A program made the translations under genes and the position numbers. Below are positions 42,832 to 52,282 of a DNA stretch of 64,000 nucleotides, one piece after another (the stretch's first letter is position 1; every line of letters begins with the position of its first letter). Origin of the DNA: Acinetobacter sp. NIPH 298 (lineage in GTDB: Bacteria > Pseudomonadota > Gammaproteobacteria > Pseudomonadales > Moraxellaceae); the NCBI RefSeq assembly GCF_000369505.1, contig NZ_KB850055.1, positions 434,001 to 498,000 on the forward strand. Reading direction: 5' to 3'. Under the pieces are notes generated by a model. The model made no database searches and was not told the DNA's origin. It worked only from the letters and a program-made list of their open reading frames with translations.

Positions 42832-45800
42832 ATGTTTATCGTGGCCGGTGCATCAGCACATTCTTCTTTTAAGAAAGCTCAACTCTTAAACCGTTTAACG
42901 TCAATGAGTTCTGTTCAATCTTTTGACAGCCAGTGGGTTTATTTGTTTGATCAAGCGCTCAACGAGCAGCAGTATCAATCGGCATTACAACTATTAAACG
43001 ATGGTCAATCTTTTGAACTTCGCCAAGCTGCAAGTGATGAAATCCAGATTTTAGTGACACCACGTGTTGGCACAATCTCGCCGTGGTCATCTAAAGCAAC
43101 CGATATTTTCCAAAACTGTAATACCCCGATTCATCGTTTAGAGCGTGGTCTTTTATTTACCTTAAAAGGGGTAAAAGAGATTTCGAATGAAGTGAAATTG
43201 GTATTACATGACCGCATGACAGAAAATGTTTTTGCTCAAATTGAAGATGCAACTGCACTGTTTTCTGAAACCGCACCAAAACCGTTGAACTCGATTGATA
43301 TTTTGGGTCAAGGTAAAGATGCACTAGTTAAAGCCAATAATGAATTTGGTTTTGCACTCTCTGATGAAGAAATTGATTACCTAGTGGCAGCATTTTCTAA
43401 GTTGGGTCGTAATCCAAATGACATCGAATTGATGATGTTTGCACAGGCAAACTCTGAACATTGTCGTCATAAAATCTTTGGTTCTGAATGGACAATTGAT
43501 AGTGAGAAACAACCATTATCATTGTTCCAAATGATTAAGAACACCTATAAAGAATCTCCAAACGATGTGTTATCAGCTTATAAAGATAATGCTTCTGTGA
43601 TCGTCGGTTATGACACCATGCGTTTTTACCCAAAAGCGGATGAAAATGGTCACTTCGTATATAAATATAAGAGCCAAGCAGCTCACATCTTAATGAAGGT
43701 TGAAACCCACAACCATCCGACCGCAATTTCTCCATTCGCTGGTGCTGCAACTGGTTCGGGTGGTGAAATCCGTGATGAAGGTGCAACAGGTCGTGGTGGT
43801 AAACCTAAAGCAGGTTTAACTGGCTTTACGGTTTCTAACTTAAATATTCCGGGCTTTGAACAACCTTGGGAAGATAACTACGGCAAACCTTCACGTATGG
43901 CATCGCCATTACAAATTATGATTGAAGGTCCATTAGGCGGCGCGGCATTTAACAATGAGTTTGGTCGTCCTGCGCTGAATGGTTATTTCCGTACTTTCGA
44001 ACAGAATGTAAATGGTGAAGTGAAAGGCTTCCACAAACCAATCATGATCGCAGGTGGTTACGGTAATATCCGTCCTGACCATGTGGAAAAAGATGCGATT
44101 CAACCGGGTGACTTACTCATTGTGTTGGGTGGCCAAGCAATGTTGATCGGTCTAGGTGGTGGTGCTGCATCTTCTGTAGACAGTGGTACGATGGGTGAAA
44201 GCCTTGATTTCGCTTCAGTACAACGTGAAAACCCAGAAATGGAACGCCGTTGCCAAGAAGTGATTGATACGTGCTGGCGCTTAGAAGACTTTAACCCAAT
44301 CGTTTCTGTACATGATGTCGGTGCGGGTGGTTTATCAAATGCAATGCCTGAACTTGTGAACGATCACGAGTTAGGTGCGGTGCTCAATCTTCGTAAGATT
44401 CCATCATTAGAGCCGGGCATGAGCCCAATGGAAATCTGGTCAAATGAAGCGCAAGAACGTTATGTACTTGCGATTCGCCCAGAGTCTTTAGCACAATTTG
44501 AATCAATCTGTGCACGTGAACGTTGTCCATTTGCTGTATTGGGTGAAGCGACAGAAGCACGTCATTTAACCGTTGAAGATCCATTGTTTCAAAACAATGC
44601 AGTCGATATCCCAATGCAAGTGATGTTGGGTGGTACGCCACGTATGCAACGTGCGTATGAAACCATTGAACGTACAGGCACTGACTTTGATGCATCAAAA
44701 GTTGATTTGAAAGATGCGATTTTCCGCGTATTGAAGAATCCTACAGTGGCATCTAAATCGTTCTTGATCACCATTGGTGACCGCTCGATTACTGGTATGG
44801 TTGCACGTGATCAAATGGTTGGCCGTTGGCAGGTTCCTGTTGCAGATGCAGCGGTAACGACGACAAGCTTGCAAGGCTTCACAGGTGAAGCAATGGCAAT
44901 GGGTGAACGTCCACCAGTTGCATTGTTAAATCCTGCTGCATCTGCTCGTTTGGCAGTTGCGGAAGCGATTACTAATATTGCATGTGCCAACATCGAACAA
45001 ATCAGTGATATCAAACTTTCTGCAAACTGGATGGCTGCGGCTGGTCAAAAAGGTGAAGATCAAGCGTTGTTTGAAGGTGTGAAAGCGATTGGTATGGAAA
45101 TGTGTCCTGCATTGGGCATCGCTATTCCAGTGGGTAAAGACTCACTTTCAATGCGTACCACGTGGAATGATGGTGAAGACAAAGCGGTCACTTCTCCAAT
45201 GACAGGTGTGATTACTGCATTTGCACCAGTTTTAGATGTACGTAAAACATTAACACCTGAACTTAAGAACTTAGAAGACTCAGTACTTGTACGTATTGAT
45301 TTATCTAAAGGTCAGTTCCGCCTAGGTGGTTCGATCCTTGCTCAGGTTTATAAAGCAATCGGTTCTGTTACCCCTGATGTCGATAGTTTTGATGACTTCA
45401 AAGCATTCTTTGCATTGATTCAAGATTGGAACAATCGTGGTTTGATCAAGGCTTACCATGACATCGGTGATGGTGGTTTATTAGCGACTGTTGCTGAAAT
45501 GATGTTTGCTTCACGCTTAGGTGTTGCTCTAGAAAATCAATCAACTGAAAGCTTATTTGCTGAAGAAATTGGTGCAGTTCTACAAATCACTGCTGCTGAT
45601 TGGGCGCAATTAGAATCAGAAGTTGCAGCGTCAAGTTTGAAAGATGCCATCGCTGTTGTTGGTCGCGTGAACACAACTGATCAATTGGTTGTAAATGGTT
45701 TAACTTTAGAACGTGCTGAATTACAACAAGCATGGGCTGAAGTATCACATCAGATCCAGCGTTTACGTGATAACGTTGAAACGGCTGATCAAGAGTTTGC

Positions 45801-46662
45801 CTTAATTGCAGATTCAAACCACAAAGGTTTAATTGCACAAGCAACCTATGACTTAAATGAGCCTGTAGAAGCGCCATTTATCAATACACGTCGTCCAAGT
45901 ATGGCAATCTTGCGTGAGCAAGGTGTCAACGGTCATGTCGAAATGGCGGCTGCTTTTGATAAAGTCGGTTTCAATACCATCGACGTACATATGAGTGACT
46001 TGCTTGCTGGTCGTGTGAGCTTAAGTGATTTTGAAGGCTTAGTGGCATGTGGCGGTTTCTCATACGGTGACGTAATGGGTGCTGGTGGTGGTTGGGCGAA
46101 GTCAGTATTGTTCAACGCGAAACTACGTGATCAGTTTGAACAATTCTTCCATCGTGAAGATACCTTCAGCTTAGGTGTGTGTAACGGCTGTCAAATGATC
46201 TCTCAACTTGCACCACTGATTCCGGGTGCAGAGCATTGGGGACGTTTCCATCGCAACATGTCAGAAGTATTTGAAGCGCGTGCAGTCAATGTTCGTGTAG
46301 AGAAATCGGTATCTATCTTGCTTGAAGATATGCAAGGTTCAATTTTACCGATCGCAGTTGCGCATGGTGAAGGTCGTTTAGTTGCAACTGAACAACAACT
46401 TGCAGCTTTAAATGCTGAGAACCAAGTGGTGTTACGTTATGTGGATAGCTTGGGTAATCCAACTCAGCACTATCCGTTGAACCCGAATGGTTCACCTGAA
46501 GCGATTACAGGCTTAACCTCTAAAGATGGTCGTGCGACAGTGATGATGCCGCATCCAGAGCGTAACTTCCGTGCTTTACAGCATTCTTGGAAGCCTGAAG
46601 ATTGGGCTGAAGATGGTGCTTGGTTGCGTATGTTCCGCAATGCCCGTAAATTTATTGGTTGA
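42832..46662 (+). CDS. purL: Phosphoribosylformylglycinamidine synthase (PurL, large form)
   Basis: 1276 residues, close to the gammaproteobacterial single-chain form (about 1295). It converts FGAR and glutamine to FGAM in purine synthesis. Order: N-terminal PurS-like domain (about 1-140), linker, two PurM-like halves ([11 protein letters not shown] and [20 protein letters not shown] in the first; [32 protein letters not shown] in the second) and a class I glutaminase domain (about 1020-1276) with Cys nucleophile in [11 protein letters not shown] and [10 protein letters not shown]. Monocistronic with its own terminator. The start [11 protein letters not shown] is typical. Confidence 0.97.
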   Translation: MFIVAGASAHSSFKKAQLLNRLTSMSSVQSFDSQWVYLFDQALNEQQYQSALQLLNDGQSFELRQAASDEIQILVTPRVGTISPWSSKATDIFQNCNTPIHRLERGLLFTLKGVKEISNEVKLVLHDRMTENVFAQIEDATALFSETAPKPLNSIDILGQGKDALVKANNEFGFALSDEEIDYLVAAFSKLGRNPNDIELMMFAQANSEHCRHKIFGSEWTIDSEKQPLSLFQMIKNTYKESPNDVLSAYKDNASVIVGYDTMRFYPKADENGHFVYKYKSQAAHILMKVETHNHPTAISPFAGAATGSGGEIRDEGATGRGGKPKAGLTGFTVSNLNIPGFEQPWEDNYGKPSRMASPLQIMIEGPLGGAAFNNEFGRPALNGYFRTFEQNVNGEVKGFHKPIMIAGGYGNIRPDHVEKDAIQPGDLLIVLGGQAMLIGLGGGAASSVDSGTMGESLDFASVQRENPEMERRCQEVIDTCWRLEDFNPIVSVHDVGAGGLSNAMPELVNDHELGAVLNLRKIPSLEPGMSPMEIWSNEAQERYVLAIRPESLAQFESICARERCPFAVLGEATEARHLTVEDPLFQNNAVDIPMQVMLGGTPRMQRAYETIERTGTDFDASKVDLKDAIFRVLKNPTVASKSFLITIGDRSITGMVARDQMVGRWQVPVADAAVTTTSLQGFTGEAMAMGERPPVALLNPAASARLAVAEAITNIACANIEQISDIKLSANWMAAAGQKGEDQALFEGVKAIGMEMCPALGIAIPVGKDSLSMRTTWNDGEDKAVTSPMTGVITAFAPVLDVRKTLTPELKNLEDSVLVRIDLSKGQFRLGGSILAQVYKAIGSVTPDVDSFDDFKAFFALIQDWNNRGLIKAYHDIGDGGLLATVAEMMFASRLGVALENQSTESLFAEEIGAVLQITAADWAQLESEVAASSLKDAIAVVGRVNTTDQLVVNGLTLERAELQQAWAEVSHQIQRLRDNVETADQEFALIADSNHKGLIAQATYDLNEPVEAPFINTRRPSMAILREQGVNGHVEMAAAFDKVGFNTIDVHMSDLLAGRVSLSDFEGLVACGGFSYGDVMGAGGGWAKSVLFNAKLRDQFEQFFHREDTFSLGVCNGCQMISQLAPLIPGAEHWGRFHRNMSEVFEARAVNVRVEKSVSILLEDMQGSILPIAVAHGEGRLVATEQQLAALNAENQVVLRYVDSLGNPTQHYPLNPNGSPEAITGLTSKDGRATVMMPHPERNFRALQHSWKPEDWAEDGAWLRMFRNARKFIG

Positions 46663-46680
46663 TGTGACTTAATCATAAGA

Positions 46681-46720
46681 GCCACCTTTAGTTTATAAAT
46701 TAAAGGTGGCTTATTTTTTT
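46681..46720 (+). terminator. Terminator after purL
   Basis: GCCACCTTTA / TAAAGGTGGC stem with a ten-base loop and a T-rich tail. It ends only ten bases before the start codon of the next gene. Confidence 0.9.
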
Positions 46721-46729
46721 GCGATAAAA

Positions 46730-47143
46730 ATGATGAAAAAAATAGTTCCAGTTGTGATTAGAAGCTCTGATCAAGGTTTAGAAATATTAGCTTTTCAGCA
46801 TCCACTTGCTGGAATTCAATTAGTGAAAGGTACAATAGAGCGAGATGAGCCGTATGAACAAGCTGCTGTCAGAGAGCTATTTGAAGAATCTGGATTAGTG
46901 GCTGAACCAAATCCAAAGTTTATTGGAAATCTTGCAATTAAATTGAGTCGACAAGATTGGTATTTTTATGTATGTCAAATAAGAACTGAGATGCCAGAGA
47001 TGTGGATACATCATTGTCAGGATGGTGGCGGTTTAGATTTTGAATTTTTCTGGCATCCTTTATACCAACAGCCAGATGATAATTGGCATATAACGTTTCA
47101 AGAGGCCTTAGGTTTTATTAAGGAAAAACAAGATTTATTTTAA
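46730..47143 (+). CDS. NUDIX hydrolase
   Basis: 137 residues from the ATG at 46730 (or 46733); the longer in-frame GTG at 46706 lies in the purL terminator stem and is rejected. The full Nudix box GX5EX7REUXEEXGU is present: G in GTIERDEPYEQAAVRELF followed by EESGL, at about residues 33-56. The substrate (a nucleoside diphosphate linked to X) cannot be assigned. No ribosome site is evident before the start, and the start lies directly after the terminator tail. AT-rich codon use; accessory gene. Confidence 0.87.
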   Translation: MMKKIVPVVIRSSDQGLEILAFQHPLAGIQLVKGTIERDEPYEQAAVRELFEESGLVAEPNPKFIGNLAIKLSRQDWYFYVCQIRTEMPEMWIHHCQDGGGLDFEFFWHPLYQQPDDNWHITFQEALGFIKEKQDLF

Positions 47144-47147
47144 TATC

Positions 47148-47741
47148 CTATAGCCCATCTTCTCTTGGCGAAAGCCAATCCGTGTATTTATCTCTTAAAG
47201 CATTTCTTTTTGCATCATTAAAAATAATAAAATCAATACCACCATCGTAGGGAGCAACAATGATGTTTTGCTCAAAAGAAATTATAAAAGCGCGAACTTC
47301 ATCATCAGCGATCTTCTTCAATAAGTCATCATGTTGATTGGTTTGCCAAGTTGCTTCTATGGTACATGGCCTAAAGAAATGATCTTCATCTTCTCCATCA
47401 TAATATTCAGGATTAGCTTGGGTTAAGTTGATTTCCTGCTCTAAATGAAATTTGTAGGGGAGTATAAAGGCTGGATCATAAGCTTTAATGTTTCTGCCAA
47501 ATGTAAAGTAATGACCCGAAACGATGAATATAGAAGCATCATCCCCCAAGCAGTCTGTAATGATGTCATTATGTCGATCTAATAACAATTCATATTCGGC
47601 AGTCGTATCCGCATACCTTTTTGATTCGGGCAGGCTATGAATTCTAAACCAAGACTGTTGAAAGTATTGAACTAGATAATGAGAAATTGGGAGTTTGTTG
47701 GGATAGAACTGATCCCATTGAGATTGAAATGATGTGCTCAT
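47148..47741 (-). CDS. DUF3885 domain-containing protein
   Basis: 197 residues. QQSWFRIHSLPESKRYADTT near residue 30 and the C-terminal VAPYDGGIDFII and RDKYTDWLSPREDGL match DUF3885. No signal peptide, membrane helix or catalytic motif is visible. The function of the family is not known to me. It converges on the Nudix gene with four bases between the stops; no terminator hairpin is seen between them. Confidence 0.82.
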   Translation of the reverse strand: MSTSFQSQWDQFYPNKLPISHYLVQYFQQSWFRIHSLPESKRYADTTAEYELLLDRHNDIITDCLGDDASIFIVSGHYFTFGRNIKAYDPAFILPYKFHLEQEINLTQANPEYYDGEDEDHFFRPCTIEATWQTNQHDDLLKKIADDEVRAFIISFEQNIIVAPYDGGIDFIIFNDAKRNALRDKYTDWLSPREDGL

Positions 47742-47888
47742 ATTTTGAAATCGAAGAATTTAGTAATATATTATTAATATAAGTTGGCATAGTTTATTTA
47801 AGAAGTATAGCTTCAGATCAATTTTGCTTTTAAAAAACTGGTTCAATTTTTGCTTTCTCAATAATGATCATAAAAATCGGAGAACAAT

Positions 47889-48020
47889 ATGATGAAAAAC
47901 GAAAATCACATAAGAATCATCTATAGCAAAGACAAAGGTTGGTTTTTGTTTGGCTTAACCATTGTCATCCAAATTTTATTTATCTTTGTGAGTTATCTTG
48001 TGATGAATATTTCACTTTGA
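47889..48020 (+). CDS. Small membrane protein (43 aa)
   Basis: 43 residues, starting at the first of two adjacent ATGs with GGAG exactly six bases upstream, an excellent ribosome site. A basic N-terminus (MMKNENHIRIIYSKDKGW) is followed by one hydrophobic segment of about 23 residues (FLFGLTIVIQILFIFVSYLV) to the end. It is typical of small inner membrane proteins with cytoplasmic N-terminus. No family recognised. It precedes the NIF3-like gene by 62 bases on the same strand. Confidence 0.65.
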   Translation: MMKNENHIRIIYSKDKGWFLFGLTIVIQILFIFVSYLVMNISL

Positions 48021-48082
48021 TTTTTCTTTATTTTTAAGGCTATGATCTAGCTAAATTCGTAAAGATCAAAGCTGCTAAACAT

Positions 48083-48397
48083 ATGCTAAAACTTATCTAC
48101 TACGTACCTGAATCACATCTTGAATCAACTAAACAAGCCATATTTTCAGTTGGTGCAGGTGGGATAGGGAATTATGAACACTGCGCATGGCAAGTGAAAG
48201 GCATCGGGCAGTTTAAGCCCGTTAAAGGTGCAAATCCATTTTTAGGGCAGTTAGATGAATTAGAGCAACTCGAAGAATGGCGTGTTGAAACGATTGTCCC
48301 AGAAGAAAAAGCCAGTTATGTGGTAAAGGCATTAAAGGCAAGCCATCCTTATGAAGAGCCTGCCTTTGAGTTTATCCAAATATTAGATATTGAATAA
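48083..48397 (+). CDS. NIF3-like / YqfO N-terminal type protein
   Basis: 104 residues. LIYYVPESHLESTKQAIFS at the N-terminus, GIGNYEHCAWQVKGIGQFKP, NPFLGQ and the C-terminal ALKASHPYEEPAFEFIQI match the small PII-like YqfO/CutA-related protein that is inserted in some NIF3 proteins and occurs alone in many proteobacteria. The His-Pro-Tyr-Glu-Glu-Pro segment is the family hallmark. The role is not established. Its stop is two bases before a MITE-like element. Confidence 0.88.
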   Translation: MLKLIYYVPESHLESTKQAIFSVGAGGIGNYEHCAWQVKGIGQFKPVKGANPFLGQLDELEQLEEWRVETIVPEEKASYVVKALKASHPYEEPAFEFIQILDIE

Positions 48398-48400
48398 TTA

Positions 48401-48666
48401 GGGTCTGCTGACATTTCAGCCATGCATTGCGTTATCGGCTAAAACGACATAAACAAGGCATGAAACGCAGGCAATGGTGACCCCCTTGTCAAGTTTCATA
48501 ACACAGTTTAGGGAAGTTTTAGCCATAACCCTACGGGACAGGGAAATTTTTTGCCGCTTCTGCGTTATGTTTTGCTTACTTAGAATGACTAAGTTTCGCA
48601 AAACATGCCTTGTACCGTCTAAAAAATGTCCTCTGTCGCAAGCATCTGTGAAATGCCAACAGACCC
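48401..48666. mobile_element. 266-bp MITE-like element with TA duplication
   Basis: Ends are GGGTCTGCTGACATTTCA (left) and the complement of GGGTCTGTTGGCATTTCA (right): about 18 bases with two mismatches, extending to shared ATGC a few bases further in. Both ends abut TA (48399-48400 and 48667-48668), consistent with the TA duplication of IS630/Tc1-mariner movement. It contains no transposase gene. An internal hairpin, ATGTTTTGC / GCAAAACAT with ACTTAG / CTAAGT inside it, spans 48567-48606. Confidence 0.75.
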
Positions 48667-49430
48667 TATACTTTTTGAATAAATAGGTCACGGTCAAAGC
48701 GGTACTGCGGGAAGAACACACCATCTTCTGCTCGTTCACCTGCGCTAATCACCATCACTGGATGTTGTTGATCACTTAGGTTTAAGATTTTACGGACCAA
48801 AGGCTCATCGAATCCTTCCATCATACAACTATCAAAACCATAGGCACGTAATGCCAATACAAAATTTTCACATGCTAAAGCAGTTGTTTTAGTCGCCCAT
48901 AGTTTTGCATCGGCAGGGTTAAATGCAGTCACAGGAAGTTGTTTATCCAGTGTGCGGGCAACCTTAAATGCAACTTTCTTAAAATTACCCAATGCATTGA
49001 AGTAACCAGTTTTATAGTTATATGGAATAAAACGATAATACTTTTGTACAGCAGGTGGTGCTTCAGGGAAAGGGAACTCAGTGATATTCAGTTTTGCCAT
49101 TTCATCAATGCGATCCGTACGAGCGACACATACGATCAATTCAGGTGCTGTTTTCGCCGCAAGTTGGTTTAAACATGCTTTGACCAGTTGTTTTTTCTTG
49201 GCTGGACTTTGCACAACGTAAAACGTCCAAGGTTGTAGATTCGATGAGTTGGGCGCAAGCAATGCCAAATCCAAACATTCATCTAAAATTTCGCTTGGAA
49301 TCGGTTTATCGGTAAATTTACGTACTGAACGACGGCTTTCAACGACTTTGCGGAAGTTGGCAACATCAATGTCTTGTGGCGCAGGTTCGTAATAGCGTTT
49401 TTTTTCGGAAGATGTTTTTTGGGTTGTCAT
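48666..49430 (-). CDS. Nitroreductase family protein
   Basis: 254 residues. FMN-dependent nitroreductase fold: ESRRSVRKFTDKPIPSEILD near residue 33 and APNSSNLQPWTFYVVQSP near 60 are the FMN-binding regions; GFDSCMMEGFDE and VISAGERAEDG follow. It reduces nitro compounds or quinones with NAD(P)H; the natural substrate is not known. The stop codon TAG is formed by the TA duplication and the first G of the MITE-like element, so the C-terminus may have been changed by that insertion. Confidence 0.9.
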   Translation of the reverse strand: MTTQKTSSEKKRYYEPAPQDIDVANFRKVVESRRSVRKFTDKPIPSEILDECLDLALLAPNSSNLQPWTFYVVQSPAKKKQLVKACLNQLAAKTAPELIVCVARTDRIDEMAKLNITEFPFPEAPPAVQKYYRFIPYNYKTGYFNALGNFKKVAFKVARTLDKQLPVTAFNPADAKLWATKTTALACENFVLALRAYGFDSCMMEGFDEPLVRKILNLSDQQHPVMVISAGERAEDGVFFPQYRFDRDLFIQKV

Positions 49431-49568
49431 GAGTTCGATATTTTCCTAAATATTTATTCTTCTATTGGGACATTCCGACAAAAACCAACTGATGAAGTGA
49501 ACAAGTTACTTTTTTATAAAAATATTGAATCATTAAATTTTTTTAGAATCAAAAAAATCTAAATAAAG

Positions 49569-49603
49569 AAGCAAGTTACTCAAGGGGAATAACTTGCTTT
49601 TAA
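49569..49603 (-). terminator. Terminator of the fruBKA operon
   Basis: AAGCAAGTTA / TAACTTGCTT stem with an eleven-base loop; on the minus strand it is followed by CTTTATTT. It starts 20 bases past the fruA stop. Confidence 0.82.
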
Positions 49604-49623
49604 AATCAAAAATGATATGAAGA

Positions 49624-51345
49624 TTAAGCCGTTGTAGTTTCTAGTTTCGGTTCTGGACGTTTGAGTAATGCATAACTGATTCCTGTAATACAGCTACCCG
49701 CTGTAATTGCAGCGAGGTACAGCCACGCATGATTAATCGCATTTGGAATAAGTAAAACAAATACGCCGCCATGTGGTGTAACCAATTCACAGTGGAATAA
49801 GGCGACCAATGCACCTGTAACAGCACCACCTAAAATACAAGCAGGAATCACACGCATCGGATCTTTAGCAGCAAAGGGAATTGCACCTTCCGAAATAAAA
49901 CATAGACCTAGTACAAAGGCAGCTTTGCCAGCATCACGTTCACTTTGATTGAATTTATTCTTTGCTAACAAGGTTGCAATCGCCATACCAATGGCTGGAA
50001 CCATACCGCCAGCCATGGTCGCCGCCATTGGCATATAGGTATTTGTCGTGAGTAGTCCTACGGTAAAGGCATAAGCTGCTTTATTAATTGGACCGCCCAA
50101 ATCAATACACATCATTGATGCGAGTACAATTCCCATTAAAACAGCATTGGTTGTGCCCATATTGTTGAGGAAATCTTTCATCATCTCAAAGATATGTGCG
50201 ACTGGCTGTCCAACCACATAGTACATAATCAGACCTACTGATAGTGTGCCTAAAAGCGGAATGATCAGAATAGGTTTTAATGACTCCAAACTGGTTGGCA
50301 ATTTGATTTTCTGGGCAAGAAATAAGGCAATATAACCTGCGAGGAAACCTGAAACGATACCCCCGAGGAAACCTGCATCCAGTTGTGTGGCAATTAAACC
50401 ACCAATCAAACCAGGTGCTAAGCCTGGGCGGTCAGCGATTGAATAGGCAATATAACCAGACAGCATCGGCACCATCAAGGTAAATGCGGCTGCACCGATT
50501 TGTTTTAATATATAAGCTAAGCTTCCTGTTTCTTCCGCTGCATTCAGCCCGAAACAAAGTGATAGCGCAATTAAAAGACCGCCTGCCACGACCATCGGTA
50601 GCATGAAAGACACACCTGTTAGTAGGTGCTTATAAACGCCAGTTTTTTCTTGGGTTTTATTTTCTGCTGTTTGTTTACTTTGTTTTGATGATTCGAGAAC
50701 GATTGCTTCACTGATTGCTTCGGCAAATGCTTTATCTGTTTGTTTCAGCGCAAAGCCTGTACTACATCGATAAACACGTTTCCCCACAAATCGATCGGTA
50801 TTCACTTCAATATCAGTGGCTAAAATCACAATATCCGCTGCGGCAATGGCTTCATCAGTGAGGATGTTTTTTGCACCTACAGAGCCTTGTGTTTCAACAT
50901 CAATCTGATAGCCAAGTTTATTTGCACCTTGTTGTAATGCTTCGGCAGCCATAAATGTATGCGCAACACCCGTTGGGCAAGCAGTAATCGCAACAAAACG
51001 TTGCGCTTGCTGTGTGTTGCTCAATTGAGTTTCAGCTTTCAGTTGGTCAATCGGCTGCGCATGCGCTAAAGCATATTCAAAAGCTTGTTCAATCTCTTGA
51101 TTCGCTTGTTCCAGTGAAATAGTGACGACTGGATAGGCTTTAAATGGGTCAAGTTGAGTCGGTGTCTGACCAATAAAAATAACTTTACTAAATGCAATGT
51201 CAGGAATTTGATCTTTTACTGAAATGGTATGACTTTCAAAATCTTGTTGTTTCGCAAGCTGCGCCAATTTTTTTGCCAGAATCAATGCATCAACAGGATT
51301 TTGAGGATGATTGATGACCAATAAGAGAGAGTTAAGGGTTTGCAT
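49624..51345 (-). CDS. fruA: PTS fructose transporter subunit EIIBC
   Basis: 573 residues from the ATG at 51345; a GTG at 51354 is possible but has no ribosome site. A degenerate N-terminal B' domain (about 1-100) is followed by the active IIB domain with phospho-Cys in AITACPTGVAHTFMAAEAL (about residue 122). The IIC domain (about 235-560) has nine or so membrane helices, including GLIGGLIATQLDAGFLGGI and MGIVLASMMCIDLGGPINKA. It imports fructose as fructose 1-phosphate, using phosphate from FruB. Its start overlaps the end of fruK. Confidence 0.95.
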   Translation of the reverse strand: MQTLNSLLLVINHPQNPVDALILAKKLAQLAKQQDFESHTISVKDQIPDIAFSKVIFIGQTPTQLDPFKAYPVVTISLEQANQEIEQAFEYALAHAQPIDQLKAETQLSNTQQAQRFVAITACPTGVAHTFMAAEALQQGANKLGYQIDVETQGSVGAKNILTDEAIAAADIVILATDIEVNTDRFVGKRVYRCSTGFALKQTDKAFAEAISEAIVLESSKQSKQTAENKTQEKTGVYKHLLTGVSFMLPMVVAGGLLIALSLCFGLNAAEETGSLAYILKQIGAAAFTLMVPMLSGYIAYSIADRPGLAPGLIGGLIATQLDAGFLGGIVSGFLAGYIALFLAQKIKLPTSLESLKPILIIPLLGTLSVGLIMYYVVGQPVAHIFEMMKDFLNNMGTTNAVLMGIVLASMMCIDLGGPINKAAYAFTVGLLTTNTYMPMAATMAGGMVPAIGMAIATLLAKNKFNQSERDAGKAAFVLGLCFISEGAIPFAAKDPMRVIPACILGGAVTGALVALFHCELVTPHGGVFVLLIPNAINHAWLYLAAITAGSCITGISYALLKRPEPKLETTTA

Positions 51346-52282
51346 CAGATTCACTCAAGGTTTTGATCGTTGTGTGTTGTTTTAAATCAGCTAAAAGTTC
51401 AGGGGTTGGAACACGAAAGCCCACCTGAGTTACGGCATGACTGGCAATTGCCGTTGCTGTTGCTAGGATATCGTCTGTCGATAACTGGTTCGCTAGTCCA
51501 TGAATCATGCCAGCCAAAAGGGAATCTCCAGCACCTACAGTACTTTTCACATGTACTTGAGGTGGTTGTGCAGCATAAGCTTTGTTTTGATGAAGCCAAT
51601 GTACGCCATGTTCACCCATTGAAATGACGATATGTTCAATTTGAGAATTGAGTGATTTGAATAAGTGTTGTTGATCTTCAAGACTTTCAACAGACACCCC
51701 AAAACTTTCTTGTAATTCATCGGTGTTGGGTTTGATCATCCACGGATTCATGGCGATCGCAGCCGTTAAAGCTTTTCCACTCGTGTCTACAGCAACAGGT
51801 TTGTTTGGTATGTGTAGGATTTGCATGAGTTGTTTTAAATCATCCACGCCAAAGCCCAATGGTAGGCTACCCGCAATCACTACATAATCTACTGAGTCGC
51901 TACATTGTTGAATACGTTTGAACAATGCTTGTTTATCTTCGGTAGATACTTGAAAGCCTTGACCATTAATATCGGTCATTCGCCCAGACTGTTCAGCAAT
52001 TTTGATGTTTTGGCGAGTTTCACCCTCAATATAGATAAATTGGTCGTCAAACTGCATCGCTTGAAAATGCTGCTTAAAGAGCATTTGATTTTTAGTGCCT
52101 AAAAAACCAGACACAATCAATTCATGTCCTAAATCATGTAGCACTTGGGCAACATTAAGTCCTTTACCTGCGGCATGATATTGAATGTTCTGCTGACGAT
52201 TGACTTCGCCGATACGTAACTGTTCAAGTTCGATGGTGGCATCAATCGCAGGGTTGAGGGTAATGGTTAAAATTTTAGCCAT
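51332..52282 (-). CDS. fruK: 1-phosphofructokinase
   Basis: 316 residues from the ATG at 52282 (MAKILTITLNPAIDAT), which overlaps the fruB stop by eight bases. PfkB-family kinase that phosphorylates fructose 1-phosphate to the 1,6-bisphosphate. Motifs: KGLNVAQVLHDLG and the C-terminal STVGAGDSLLAGMIHG with the catalytic Asp (about residue 255). The upstream in-frame extension lies inside fruB and is rejected. Confidence 0.96.
   Translation of the reverse strand: MAKILTITLNPAIDATIELEQLRIGEVNRQQNIQYHAAGKGLNVAQVLHDLGHELIVSGFLGTKNQMLFKQHFQAMQFDDQFIYIEGETRQNIKIAEQSGRMTDINGQGFQVSTEDKQALFKRIQQCSDSVDYVVIAGSLPLGFGVDDLKQLMQILHIPNKPVAVDTSGKALTAAIAMNPWMIKPNTDELQESFGVSVESLEDQQHLFKSLNSQIEHIVISMGEHGVHWLHQNKAYAAQPPQVHVKSTVGAGDSLLAGMIHGLANQLSTDDILATATAIASHAVTQVGFRVPTPELLADLKQHTTIKTLSESDANP

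Noticed and set aside
48399-48668. Reading the 266-bp element as a non-coding RNA gene
   Set aside because: Inverted terminal repeats with flanking TA explain it better as a mobile element; the internal hairpin alone does not prove an RNA gene.
48416-48739. Minus-strand ORF covering the MITE-like element
   Set aside because: It spans the element and the end of the nitroreductase gene in another frame, with no ribosome site or recognised domain.
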